Shown: positions 23,176 through 32,115 of the stretch, piece by piece | Layout of the letters: the number at the start of each line of letters is the position of its first letter | How positions within the stretch are numbered: the stretch's first letter is position 1 | Origin: an uncultured Clostridiaceae bacterium | GTDB taxonomy: Bacteria; Bacillota; Clostridia; Lachnospirales; Lachnospiraceae | Direction of reading: 5' to 3' | NCBI GenBank assembly: GCA_902477765.1 | Contig: CABSIM010000006.1 | Span: 25,660-89,659, forward strand | Length of the DNA stretch: 64,000 bases | Notes under the pieces: generated by a model | Told to the model about the DNA's origin: nothing | Database searches by the model: none | Seen by the model: only the letters and a program-made list of their open reading frames with translations | Position numbers and translations under genes: made by a program

Positions 23176-24537
23176 CTATCTGAGTTTTTTCACTGCACTG
23201 AAACGATAGTAATAGATAATAAATGCCACAGACGTAATGCTCCAGCTGAGCGGATAGCTCACCAGCGTCATGAGCAGCGTCGGGTGGAACGGCGTTACCA
23301 GGAATACCCAGAGGACTCTGAGAACGCAGGTTCCGAAGCAGATCAGCAGCATGGACATCAGTGCGTCGCCCACTCCGCGGAGAGTACACGGGTACACGTT
23401 GACGCAGATATAGGTAACCCAGAAAGGAATCAGGAAGTGCATGATTTTCAGGCTTTCCTCCATGACATTGGCGTCACTGGTAAACAGAGAACACAGCGGA
23501 GCTCCCAGAAGCCAGATGCCGCCTCCCAGAACCAGAGTAATCACCGTGGACATGGCAATTCCCACGTAGGTTCCCTTTTTCAGACGGTCAATTTTTCTTG
23601 CGCCGTAGTTCTGGCCGGCAAAGGTGGTTACGGAGATGCCCATGGCATCCATGGTCATCCAGAACAGACCGTCGATCTTGCCGTATACTGCCCAGGCGGC
23701 AATGGTGTTGGTGCCGAAGCTGTTGATATTGGCCTGGATCAGGATATTGGAGATGGAATACATCATGGACTGGAGACCCGCCGGAAGACCGATCTTGATC
23801 ACCTTCCGCAGCATCGTCCTGTCTACCCGCAGTTCCTTTATGCAGAACCGGTAACATTCTCTGGAACGGATCAGCTTGATCATTACCAGCGATGCTGCCA
23901 GAAGCTGGGAAAGGATTGTCGCCAGTGCGGCTCCTGCAACCTCCATGCGGAATCCCACGACGAAAAGAAGATCCAGCACAATATTGGTAAGACAGGCAGC
24001 AATGAGGAAATACAGCGGCCGCCTGGAATCTCCCACGGCCCTCAGAATCGCAGCCCCCATGTTATAGAGCAGGTTGGCTATGATTCCCAGAAAATAAATA
24101 CGCAGGTATGTGACAGAGTAGTCCATGATCTCTTCCGGAACCCCCATGGCACGCAGGGCCACCGGAGCCATGGTCTCTCCCACCACCAGAAAAATCACAC
24201 CTCCGGCCAGTGCCATGCAGAATGCCGTATGAACGGCCTTCTTCACATAGCTTTCCTGCTGTGCCCCATAATACTGGGATACCACAACAGCTGCTCCGGA
24301 CGACATTCCGACAAAAAATCCCACCAGAAGGTTAATCAGGGTTCCTGTGGTTCCGCCAACGGCAGAAAGTGCCTCCTTACCCACAAATTTACCCACAATC
24401 ATGGCATCGGCCGTATTGTAAAGCTGCTGAAAAAAGGTCCCGAACAGAATCGGGAAGAAAAATATCAAAAGCTGCTGCCAGATGACGCCTTCTGTAATTC
24501 CATTATACTGTTCCGCAGTTTCTTTATTCCGCCCCAT
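23176..24537 (-). CDS. MATE-family efflux transporter
   Basis: A 453-residue MATE (NorM/DinF-like) transporter with twelve predicted membrane helices. It includes LFGTFFQQLYNTADAMIVG in helix 1, VGGTTGTLINLLVGFFVGMS in helix 2, and a repeat of the first half in the second. It would export cationic compounds by Na+ or H+ antiport. AAAAGG lies 9 bases from the ATG at 24537 and adjoins the ATG at 24546, so 24537 is preferred. It is the first gene of the LRR-VWA-MoxR run. It differs in sequence from the second MATE gene in the window. Confidence 0.88.
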   Translation of the reverse strand: MGRNKETAEQYNGITEGVIWQQLLIFFFPILFGTFFQQLYNTADAMIVGKFVGKEALSAVGGTTGTLINLLVGFFVGMSSGAAVVVSQYYGAQQESYVKKAVHTAFCMALAGGVIFLVVGETMAPVALRAMGVPEEIMDYSVTYLRIYFLGIIANLLYNMGAAILRAVGDSRRPLYFLIAACLTNIVLDLLFVVGFRMEVAGAALATILSQLLAASLVMIKLIRSRECYRFCIKELRVDRTMLRKVIKIGLPAGLQSMMYSISNILIQANINSFGTNTIAAWAVYGKIDGLFWMTMDAMGISVTTFAGQNYGARKIDRLKKGTYVGIAMSTVITLVLGGGIWLLGAPLCSLFTSDANVMEESLKIMHFLIPFWVTYICVNVYPCTLRGVGDALMSMLLICFGTCVLRVLWVFLVTPFHPTLLMTLVSYPLSWSITSVAFIIYYYRFSAVKKLR

Positions 24538-24663
24538 TTTCTTCATCCTTTTATCCGTATTTTAGCTGAAACCGTTTCTGTGTGAAAACAGGGGACATTA
24601 CAGATCCTGTCCTGCATCCCTAATATCCCCTGCTGTTTGCTTTCTTTACTTGTTGCGCGTTCT

Positions 24664-25650
24664 TTAGAGCAGCTCTTTTCTGAGCTCCTCGCCGCTTTTT
24701 GCAGACAGATATGCCGGAGGAATATCCAGAATCGTCCTGCAGCCTTTCTGTCCTTCTTCTGCCATGCGGTAAGCCGCACGGGCGCATGCCACAATCACGG
24801 AAGCCGTGAATTCCGGGTTGGAATCCAGTTTCAGACTGTACTCAATGACATGTCTGTTTTCCAGGTTCCATCCTGTCTTTCCGCTGCGGATCACAAATCC
24901 TCCGTGAGGAAGTCTGCTGTGATCCCGCTTCATTTCCTCTTCCGTTATGAAATGCACGGTGGTGTCATAATCCGCAAAGTAGTTGGGCATGGTTTTGATC
25001 TCGTTTTCGATTTTTGCCCTGTCTGCGCCTTCCTCTGCCACCACAAAACATTCTCTTGTATGTTTCTGCCTTGTGGTCAGTTCCGGAGTTTCTCCGCCGC
25101 GGATGGCTTCCAGCGCGCTCTCCACCGGAATCGTATACTGTCTCGCATCCCTGACACCTTCAATTCTGCGGATCGCATCGGAATGTCCCTGGCTCACGCC
25201 TCTGCCCCAGAATGTATAGTCACGTCCGTCCGGAAGAACGGCCCCCGCATATACACGGTTCAGAGAAAACATGCCGGGATCCCAGCCTGCGGAAATCACG
25301 GCAACTTTTCCGGCTTCACGGGCCGCCGCATCAACGGCTGCAAAGTGTTCCGGAATCTTTGCGTGTGTGTCAAAACTGTCCACCACATGGAACAGTCCGG
25401 CAAATTCCGGCGTCTGCACCGGAAGGTCTGTAGCGCTTCCGCCGCAGAGAATCAGTACATCAACCTTGTCAGTCATGTTTTTTGCTTCCTCTGCGGGATA
25501 TACTCCGACGCCTTCGGTCAGAATCTTCACGGTTTCAGGATTTCTTCTTGTAAAAACTGCTGTAAGTTCCATATCCGGGTTCTGTTTTACTGCGCATTCC
25601 ACTCCTCTGCCCAGATTTCCATATCCCAGAATTCCTATTCTGATTCCCAT
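24664..25650 (-). CDS. ddh: meso-diaminopimelate D-dehydrogenase
   Basis: The 328-residue enzyme makes meso-diaminopimelate from tetrahydrodipicolinate, ammonia and NADPH in one step, feeding lysine and peptidoglycan synthesis. The NADP-binding motif is GILGYGNLGRGVE at the N terminus; VVDSFDTHAKIPEHFAAVD, VISAGWDPGMFSLNR and FWGRGVSQGHSDAIRRI are specific to the family. The start at 25650 has GGAG 9 bases upstream; the frame is open further upstream without one. A consensus-like promoter lies at 25695-25723. It is a single-gene unit between two MATE genes. Confidence 0.95.
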   Translation of the reverse strand: MGIRIGILGYGNLGRGVECAVKQNPDMELTAVFTRRNPETVKILTEGVGVYPAEEAKNMTDKVDVLILCGGSATDLPVQTPEFAGLFHVVDSFDTHAKIPEHFAAVDAAAREAGKVAVISAGWDPGMFSLNRVYAGAVLPDGRDYTFWGRGVSQGHSDAIRRIEGVRDARQYTIPVESALEAIRGGETPELTTRQKHTRECFVVAEEGADRAKIENEIKTMPNYFADYDTTVHFITEEEMKRDHSRLPHGGFVIRSGKTGWNLENRHVIEYSLKLDSNPEFTASVIVACARAAYRMAEEGQKGCRTILDIPPAYLSAKSGEELRKELL

Positions 25651-25694
25651 TCTTATCCGCTCCTTTTTTCTTGTCATAAACTTGGTCTGAAATA

Positions 25695-25723
25695 ATTTTA
25701 TCAACCGGTCAGGGGCATGTCAA
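25695..25723 (-). promoter_or_regulatory. predicted promoter of ddh
   Basis: On the minus strand a perfect TTGACA (25723-25718), 17 bases, TAAAAT (25700-25695). Confidence 0.75.
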
Positions 25724-25740
25724 CCCGATTTCCTATGATT

Positions 25741-27102
25741 TCACAATGTCTCTTTCCGGCTTCCTGTTTCCGTCCGTTTCCCCTGATTTCCCATCTGATC
25801 ACGCTTCATGAAAAACACGGCTGCAGCCGCCGTAATGAACTCCGATACGGCTACGGTAACCCAGATTCCGCTGACTCCGAAAAGCACCGGAAGAATAAAC
25901 ACAAGGATGCTGTTAAGCACCATGCCCCGCAGAAGAGTGATTGTCAGCGACAGAGCCGGTCTGACCGTGGCCTGGAAATACGTTCCGCACATGATATTCC
26001 ACTCACAGGCCAGAAATCCCAGGAAATACAGACGGACCGCAGGCACTGCCATCGTCAGGATCTCTTCCGTCGGCTCCAGAAACAGATATGTCAGCTGCTT
26101 CGGAAAAATCATGCCGCATGCGGTGAAAATAACCCCGGCTGTCATGGCTGCCCTGATGCCCATGCGTTTTGCCTGTATGATACGTTCTTTCTTTCCGGCC
26201 CCAAAGTTGGCGGAAATCAGCGGCTGAACCGCCTGGGAGATGCCGTTGGAAATGGATGTCACCACCAGGGCCGCATTGCTGATAATTCCATATACCACAA
26301 CGCCTGTGTCTCCCACATAGACCAGAAGCTGACGGTTGAACAGAAACATCACCAGACCGTTGGACATTTCCAGCACAAAACTGGCCACACCGTTTCCGGC
26401 AATTTCCCTGGCCTTTTTAAAGCTGATCCCCCGTTTCGGTTTCAGCCCGTTTTCGGGAGAAAGGAAACGGGAAGAAAGAATCAGCACCGTCAGCACCGTC
26501 CCTGTAACCGTGGCAAGGGCCGCTCCTCCCATACCTCCGTCCAGCAGGAAAATAAACACATAATCCAGGATCACGTTGGCAACACCGCCGCTGATAACCC
26601 CTGCCATGGCCAGCTTCGGCGCGCCGTCATTCCTCACAAAGGCCTGCAGGAACGATGACAGCATGAATACCGGAGCTCCGGACACCAGAATGCGTCCGTA
26701 GGATGCCACATATTCCCGCATGGAATCCGTACAGCCCAGAAGCTCTGTGATGGGGCCGAAAAACAGATGGCCTGCCGCCAGGGCAAAAACCGCAGCCAGA
26801 ATCACCATGACCGCTCCCGTGGCAAAGTATCTTCCTGCCTCTTCCGTGTCTCCCCGGCCTCTGGAAAATCCATAGAGAACACTGCCGCCGATTCCGCACA
26901 TCATGCCGATGCCATAGTAAAGGCTGTAAAGAGGAAGGAGAATATTCAGCGCCGCGATTCCGGCAGCCCCGATTCCCCTTCCGATCATCATTGTATCCGC
27001 AAGTATGTATATGGAGGTCACCAGAGTGGCACTGACGGAAGGCATCAGATAACTGAAAAAAACCTTTTCCACTGGTCCGTCCAGTAAACTCAGCTGTTTC
27101 AT
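25741..27102 (-). CDS. MATE-family efflux transporter
   Basis: A 453-residue MATE transporter, twelve helices, with the family N terminus VEKVFFSYLMPSVSATLVTS and an internal repeat. It resembles MepA-type multidrug exporters more than the upstream paralogue does; the substrate cannot be read. AAAGG lies close before the ATG. It starts 9 bases after the ATC-hydrolase-family gene and appears to be the last gene of the metG operon. Confidence 0.88.
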   Translation of the reverse strand: MKQLSLLDGPVEKVFFSYLMPSVSATLVTSIYILADTMMIGRGIGAAGIAALNILLPLYSLYYGIGMMCGIGGSVLYGFSRGRGDTEEAGRYFATGAVMVILAAVFALAAGHLFFGPITELLGCTDSMREYVASYGRILVSGAPVFMLSSFLQAFVRNDGAPKLAMAGVISGGVANVILDYVFIFLLDGGMGGAALATVTGTVLTVLILSSRFLSPENGLKPKRGISFKKAREIAGNGVASFVLEMSNGLVMFLFNRQLLVYVGDTGVVVYGIISNAALVVTSISNGISQAVQPLISANFGAGKKERIIQAKRMGIRAAMTAGVIFTACGMIFPKQLTYLFLEPTEEILTMAVPAVRLYFLGFLACEWNIMCGTYFQATVRPALSLTITLLRGMVLNSILVFILPVLFGVSGIWVTVAVSEFITAAAAVFFMKRDQMGNQGKRTETGSRKETL

Positions 27103-27111
27103 GTTTTTCCT

Positions 27112-27804
27112 TTAGTCGCAGACATTGAAATTCGTATGCCGGTATCCGGCCAGAATGCCTGCCATTTCCTCTCCGTATTCCTCTTTGAAATCTTCCATGA
27201 CCTGAAGATTCACGGTCTCTCCCTCTGCACCGAAAATGGCGGAGGAAACCTCACTGTAGCTCCAGAAGGAATGGGCACAGTGATATTCGAAAGAGCGGAT
27301 TCCCTCCGGACGTTTCGTTATGTTCTGCCCTTCCTTAAGACCGGCATTTCTCACGATCTGGATGCAGTAATCATGGTCATGGAGTGTCTGGGGCACTTCA
27401 TATTTCATTTCCGGATTGAAGCCGCGGCAGATGGATGCATCCAGATCCCGGCAGTATGTCATGCCGGCTTCTTTAAGTCCCATTTCCCTGAACTGCGCAT
27501 GCCACGGACAGCGGTGGATCTCCATCACATAATCCGGTGTCCAGTCCGTCACTGTCACCTGATTGGAGCATCCGGCCTTCTCGATTTCCTCGGTGCCCAT
27601 CCATTCTCCATACCGGCAATAGGTCTCATAATTCAGAGGCTGGCCGTCACGGATGGCTCTCTGAGCCATTCTGCGTCCTCTCTGTTCCGCATAGTATCTG
27701 GTGGCGTGAACAAATGCCTGTTTTCCTCTTTCTCCGAAGTGCTCTGTAAGATGCACATAAAATTTTGCCGCGATAAACGCATGCGTCTTCTCATTGAATC
27801 CCAT
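27112..27804 (-). CDS. ATC-hydrolase-family protein (L-2-amino-thiazoline-4-carboxylate hydrolase-like)
   Basis: The 230-residue protein matches the ATC_hydrolase family. It has HRCPWHAQFREMGLKEAG and YCRDLDASICRGFNPEM, the most conserved block of the family, with Cys, His and Asp residues that could form an active site. The reading frame overlaps rsmA by one base (TAATG) and is 9 bases from the MATE gene, so it is in the metG operon. A shorter relative lies at 47351-47827. True ATC hydrolysis is characterised only in Pseudomonas; most clostridial members are of unknown function. Confidence 0.75.
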   Translation of the reverse strand: MGFNEKTHAFIAAKFYVHLTEHFGERGKQAFVHATRYYAEQRGRRMAQRAIRDGQPLNYETYCRYGEWMGTEEIEKAGCSNQVTVTDWTPDYVMEIHRCPWHAQFREMGLKEAGMTYCRDLDASICRGFNPEMKYEVPQTLHDHDYCIQIVRNAGLKEGQNITKRPEGIRSFEYHCAHSFWSYSEVSSAIFGAEGETVNLQVMEDFKEEYGEEMAGILAGYRHTNFNVCD

Positions 27805-28673
27805 TACCCTTTCTCCTTTCCGAGCAGGTTGGAAAGCTCCGCAAACTGCTCCAGCGTCAGAGCCTCTCCGCGTACTGCCGGAGAAAGCCCCATGGTTGCG
27901 ATGGCCTCTGCCACCTGTTCCTTGGTAAATGAAAGTTCCGGAGAGTTGGACAGGCCGTTCTGCAGAGTCTTTCTTCTCTGATTAAACGAAGCCCTGATGA
28001 TCCGGAACATCAGCTTCGGGTCCTCCGCCTTCACCGGTGGTTCCCTGTGCCTGGTAAGACGGATCACTGCCGATCCCACCCTGGGCCTGGGAATGAAGCA
28101 GTTGGGCGGTACATTGGCCACGATTTCCGGTTCCGCGTAATACTGGACTGCCAGAGACAGCGCGCCGTAATCCTTGGAGCCCGGGCCCTCTTTCATCCGG
28201 TCAGCCACTTCTTTCTGAACCATGACCGTGATGCTGTCCATGGGTATTTCTCCCTCGAACAGTCCCATAATAATGGGGGTTGTGATGTAATAAGGAAGGT
28301 TCGCCACCACCTTTATGGGCCTTCCGCCGTTATACCGCTCGGCGATTTGTTTTATGTCAACTTTAAGGATATCTTCATTGATAATTTCCACATTGCTGTA
28401 TCCGGCCAGAGTCTCCTTCAGAATGGGAATCAGGTTTCTGTCAATTTCCACCGCCACCACCTGCCCGGCACGTTCGGCCAGATACTGGGTCATGGTCCCG
28501 ATGCCCGGGCCGATCTCCAGTACACAGTCGTTCTCCGTCACCCCTGCCGCTTCAATGATCTTTTCCAGTACATGAGTATCGATGAGAAAGTTCTGTCCGA
28601 ATTTTTTCTGGAACATGAACTCGTATTTCTGAATAATCTCTATGGTATTTTTCGGATTTCCCAGATTTGCCAT
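27804..28673 (-). CDS. rsmA: 16S rRNA dimethyladenosine transferase
   Basis: The 289-residue enzyme (KsgA) dimethylates two adjacent adenosines in helix 45 of 16S rRNA during 30S maturation. KFGQNFLID, the SAM-binding EIGPGIGTMTQ, VEIDRNLIPIL, and the catalytic NLPYYITTPI are all present, and the C-terminal domain is full length. GGAG lies 6 bases before the ATG. It sits 2 bases after tatD, the common tatD-rsmA order in Firmicutes, although the RNase M5 gene often found between them is absent. Confidence 0.96.
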   Translation of the reverse strand: MANLGNPKNTIEIIQKYEFMFQKKFGQNFLIDTHVLEKIIEAAGVTENDCVLEIGPGIGTMTQYLAERAGQVVAVEIDRNLIPILKETLAGYSNVEIINEDILKVDIKQIAERYNGGRPIKVVANLPYYITTPIIMGLFEGEIPMDSITVMVQKEVADRMKEGPGSKDYGALSLAVQYYAEPEIVANVPPNCFIPRPRVGSAVIRLTRHREPPVKAEDPKLMFRIIRASFNQRRKTLQNGLSNSPELSFTKEQVAEAIATMGLSPAVRGEALTLEQFAELSNLLGKEKG

Positions 28674-28675
28674 TG

Positions 28676-29458
28676 TTACTCCTGTTCTTTCAGCCGGTAA
28701 AGGCGTCTCGCATTCTTCTCCGTTTCCCGTATGATCTCCTCTGCGGAAACTCCCTTGATCTCCGCAAGTGCATCTGCCACCAGCGGCAGATGGGAGGAAT
28801 CATTGCGTTTCCCTCTCCACGGAACCGGAGCCAGATACGGACAGTCCGTTTCCAGTACCAGCGCCGAAAGAGGGGCATACTCCACAACTTCCCTGAGTTT
28901 TTTTGCATTTTTGAAGGTCAGGACTCCGCCGATTCCCAGATAATATCCCATATTCAGATACTCCCGGGCCATTTCCGTACCATAGGAAAAGCAGTGAATC
29001 ACACCGCCGGTGATTCCTTCTCTTTCGGCCTTCATGATATCCAGTGTGTCCCGGGCCGCATCCCGGCTGTGAATAATCACCGGAAGGCCTGTCTCCCTGG
29101 CAACCTGCAGCTGGCGCACAAACCATGTCTTCTGAATTTCCCGTTCGGGTTCATTCCAGTAATAATCCAGCCCGATCTCCCCGATGGCCACGATTTTTTC
29201 GTGTGCGGATGCCTTTTTCAGCCACTCCATGTCCTGTTCCGTCAGTTCCGCCGTTTCGTTGGGGTGAATTCCCAGCGCGCCGTAGATAAACGGATGGGAC
29301 TCTGCCAGTTCCAGGGTGGTCCTGCAGGATTTTACGGATGCGGCAACATTGACCACATTTCCTATCCCGGCAGCTTCAAGGCTGTGCAGAAGCGTGTCTC
29401 TGTCCTGGTCAAAAGCTTCATCATCATAATGGGCGTGGGTATCAAAAATTCTGCTCAT
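28676..29458 (-). CDS. tatD: TatD-family metal-dependent DNase
   Basis: The 260-residue protein is a TIM-barrel metallohydrolase of the TatD family with 3'-5' exonuclease activity on DNA. The HxH metal motif is FDTHAHYDD at the N terminus; GEIGLDYYWN, PVIIHSRDAA, GVIHCFSYG and LETDCPYLAPVPWRG are the other family motifs. The start at 29458 is chosen because GGAG lies 7 bases upstream; the frame is open for 30 more codons. It follows metG by 103 bases. Confidence 0.95.
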   Translation of the reverse strand: MSRIFDTHAHYDDEAFDQDRDTLLHSLEAAGIGNVVNVAASVKSCRTTLELAESHPFIYGALGIHPNETAELTEQDMEWLKKASAHEKIVAIGEIGLDYYWNEPEREIQKTWFVRQLQVARETGLPVIIHSRDAARDTLDIMKAEREGITGGVIHCFSYGTEMAREYLNMGYYLGIGGVLTFKNAKKLREVVEYAPLSALVLETDCPYLAPVPWRGKRNDSSHLPLVADALAEIKGVSAEEIIRETEKNARRLYRLKEQE

Positions 29459-29561
29459 ACATCTGCTCCTGTCTTTCGGGTCCGCCTTGTTCCGGTCCGG
29501 CATCAGCTGCCGCTTCCGGTCCGGCCGGATCCTGTTTCCGGCCGGCATGCCGGCAGTGCTG

Positions 29562-31544
29562 TTACCGGATCTCGGAACCGGGCTTCATATCTTTTTCTGG
29601 TACCATGACGGAAAGATTTCCCTCGTCATCTTCGGCGCTCAGGATCATGCCTTCGGAAATCATTCCCGCCAGCTTTGCAGGCTTCAGGTTGGTTACCACC
29701 ATAACTTTCTTTCCTGCCATTTCCTCCGGCTTATACCATGCTTTGATGCCGCTTATGATCTGTCTCGTCTCGGAACCTATTTTCACCTGGAAGCACAGCA
29801 GTTTTTTGGACTTGGGAACAGCCTCGCATTTTACCACTTCTCCGATCTGGAACTGAATCTTCGCAAAATCGTCATAGGTAATTTCCGGCTTCTTCTCCAC
29901 GTCCACAACGCTTTCTTCCTTCTTTTCCCCTTCAGAATCTGCGGCCTGGGAAGCTGCTTCGGCCGCTTTCATGGCCTCTACTTTCTCCAGCACTTCCTTC
30001 ACATCCATACGTGCGAAAAGGATCTCCGGCTTTTCCGTCACTTTGTTTCCGTCAGGATACAGGCCGAACCGGTCCATTTCTTCCAGTGTTCTCTTTCCTG
30101 TGTTCAGCTGTGCCAGGATCTTCTCGGAAGTCTCCGGCATAAAGGAATACAGCAGGGAAGCGCCGATGGTGATGGCCTCTGTCAGATTGTAAAGGACTGT
30201 GGCGAGGCGGTCTTTCTTCTCCTCGTCCTTTGCCAGTGTCCAGGGTGTGGTCTCATCAATGTATTTGTTGCTGCGGCGGAAGATATTGAAAATCTCTGTA
30301 ATGGCATCTGCCACTCTCAGTCGGTCCATCTTTTCGTCGGCCTTCTTTACCGCATCCAGCACAGCAGCTTTCAGTTCTTCGTCCACCGGCTCGCAGGCTC
30401 CTCTGTTCTCCACGATTCCGCCGAAGTATTTGTTGGACATGGAAACGGTACGGTTCACCAGGTTGCCCAGAATATTGGCCAGATCGGAGTTCATTCTCTC
30501 CACCATCAGTTCCCAGGAGATGACGCCGTCATTTTCAAAGGGCATTTCATGGAGAACGAAATACCGTACGGCATCCACGCCGAAAAAGTCCACAAGGGTA
30601 TCGGCATAAAGCACATTTCCCTTGGATTTGCTCATTTTTCCATCTCCCTGCAGCAGCCACGGATGACCGAATACCTGCTTGGGAAGCGGAAGTCCCAGAG
30701 CCATCAGGAAAATGGGCCAGTAAATGGTATGGAAGCGGATGATGTCCTTTCCGATCAGGTGAAGGTCTGCCGGCCAGTATTTTGCGAATTTTTCACTGCT
30801 TTCTCCGTCGCAGTCATACCCGATGCCCGTGATGTAATTGGTAAGCGCATCCAGCCATACATAGGTCACATGCTTGGGATCAAACTCCACAGGAATTCCC
30901 CATTTGAATGAAGTTCTGGATACGCACAGATCCTGAAGCCCCGGAAGCAGGAAGTTGTTCATCATTTCATTTTTTCTGGATACCGGCTGGATAAATTCCG
31001 GATGCTCATTGATATAATCAATAAGTTTCTGCGCATATTTGCTCATACGGAAGAAGTAGGCCTCTTCCTTGGCCGGCTGCACGGGACGTCCGCAGTCCGG
31101 ACACTTTCCGTCCACCACCTGGGACGGGGTCCAGAAAGATTCGCAGGGCGTGCAGTAAAGCCCCTCATAATGTCCTTTGTAGATATCCCCCTGGTCGTAA
31201 AGTTTTTTGAAAATTTTCTGTACCTGTTTTTCATGATACTCATCCGTGGTACGGATAAATTTATCATATGATGTGTTCATCAGGTCCCAGATGGTCCGGA
31301 TCTCTCCCGCCACATTGTCTACAAATTCCTTCGGTGTGATCCCCGCCGCTTCTGCTTTCAGTTCGATCTTCTGTCCGTGTTCATCGGTTCCCGTCTGGAA
31401 ATAGACATCATATCCCTGCTCTCTCTTGTAGCGGGCAATGGCGTCAGCCAGCACAATTTCATAGGTATTTCCGATATGCGGCTTGCCGGATGTATAGGCA
31501 ATGGCCGTGGAAATATAATACGGTTTTTTACAGTTTCTGCACAT
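29562..31544 (-). CDS. metG: methionyl-tRNA synthetase
   Basis: The 660-residue enzyme charges tRNA-Met. The HIGH-like motif is KPHIGNTY, a zinc knuckle has CTPCESFW and CPDCGR, KMSKSKGN is the nucleotide-loop motif, and residues 555-660 form the C-terminal EMAPII-like tRNA-binding domain (IQFQIGEVVKCEAVPKSKK). GGAGG is well placed before the ATG. It heads the operon metG-tatD-rsmA-ATC hydrolase-MATE and is preceded by a T-box leader, so expression responds to uncharged tRNA-Met. Confidence 0.97.
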   Translation of the reverse strand: MCRNCKKPYYISTAIAYTSGKPHIGNTYEIVLADAIARYKREQGYDVYFQTGTDEHGQKIELKAEAAGITPKEFVDNVAGEIRTIWDLMNTSYDKFIRTTDEYHEKQVQKIFKKLYDQGDIYKGHYEGLYCTPCESFWTPSQVVDGKCPDCGRPVQPAKEEAYFFRMSKYAQKLIDYINEHPEFIQPVSRKNEMMNNFLLPGLQDLCVSRTSFKWGIPVEFDPKHVTYVWLDALTNYITGIGYDCDGESSEKFAKYWPADLHLIGKDIIRFHTIYWPIFLMALGLPLPKQVFGHPWLLQGDGKMSKSKGNVLYADTLVDFFGVDAVRYFVLHEMPFENDGVISWELMVERMNSDLANILGNLVNRTVSMSNKYFGGIVENRGACEPVDEELKAAVLDAVKKADEKMDRLRVADAITEIFNIFRRSNKYIDETTPWTLAKDEEKKDRLATVLYNLTEAITIGASLLYSFMPETSEKILAQLNTGKRTLEEMDRFGLYPDGNKVTEKPEILFARMDVKEVLEKVEAMKAAEAASQAADSEGEKKEESVVDVEKKPEITYDDFAKIQFQIGEVVKCEAVPKSKKLLCFQVKIGSETRQIISGIKAWYKPEEMAGKKVMVVTNLKPAKLAGMISEGMILSAEDDEGNLSVMVPEKDMKPGSEIR

Positions 31545-31632
31545 GCTTTCTCCTCCTGAATCCCATGGGGCCGTTTTATGTCACCCCGAAACCTGTTTTA
31601 TTTTCATATACGTCAGAGCGTTTCCCGCAACA

Positions 31633-31666
31633 TAAAAAAGCCCGTCTTTACTTTTATTTAAAGACG
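31633..31666 (-). terminator. T-box terminator hairpin
   Basis: On the minus strand CGTCTTTA (31666-31659) pairs with TAAAGACG (31650-31643), followed by GGC and six T. The T-box element directly upstream would form the antiterminator. Confidence 0.85.
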
Positions 31667-31966
31667 AGTCTTCCCCGTGTTACCACTTTAATTCAAAACC
31701 GTCTTCCGGCGGTTTCCTCCGCGGCTGCGTTTTCCCTTGTTTCCGGTATCATATGACATGAGAAATCCACAGTCTGGCACGTTAACGGGTGCTTCCGTCG
31801 CAGCCTGAACTTTCTGTTCCCTTCATGGGACAGACCCTTCAGCCGCGCAGCTCCGGGACCATCTTCATCCGGCTTTCCGTTCCCCCTTTTCAGCTCCCGG
31901 GGGTCTCTGAAAACTTCCGTCCTGACTACTCTTCCCTTCCCAGCTTTTTCCTTATGCTTCTGATGA
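31633..31966 (-). promoter_or_regulatory. T-box leader of metG
   Basis: A leader of about 330 bases with T-box features on the minus strand: the AGTAG-type K-turn region early (near 31925-31940), a T-box element AAAGTGGTAACACGG (at about 31689-31675), and a terminator at its end. The specifier codon could be ATG at 31826-31824, flanked by tccc and aaggg, but this is tentative. A consensus-like promoter precedes it. Confidence 0.85.
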
Positions 31967-31972
31967 TTATTA

Positions 31973-32001
31973 AGTCTATCCTGTTCCAGCCGGTTTGTCA
32001 A
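31973..32001 (-). promoter_or_regulatory. predicted promoter of the metG operon
   Basis: On the minus strand a perfect TTGACA (32001-31996), 17 bases, TAGACT (31978-31973). Transcription would start near 31966, at the T-box stem I. Confidence 0.7.
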
Positions 32002-32115
32002 GCCGCAAGGCCCAATTTTCAGGGGGCACAGCGGGGAGATTTCAGGGATTTCAAGGATATCACGGCCTCTTCTGCAATATATTGAGCATATATGGAAAAA
32101 CCGGAGGACAAAAGG

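Noticed and set aside
23026..24585. 519-codon plus-strand open frame opposite the MATE gene
   Set aside because: It is antisense to a clear MATE transporter and LRR gene, is rich in His, Gln and Ser as mirror frames of hydrophobic genes are, and has no ribosome binding site.
29487..30911. 474-codon plus-strand open frame opposite metG
   Set aside because: It is a shadow of the methionyl-tRNA synthetase gene, whose HIGH-like, KMSKS and zinc motifs are intact.
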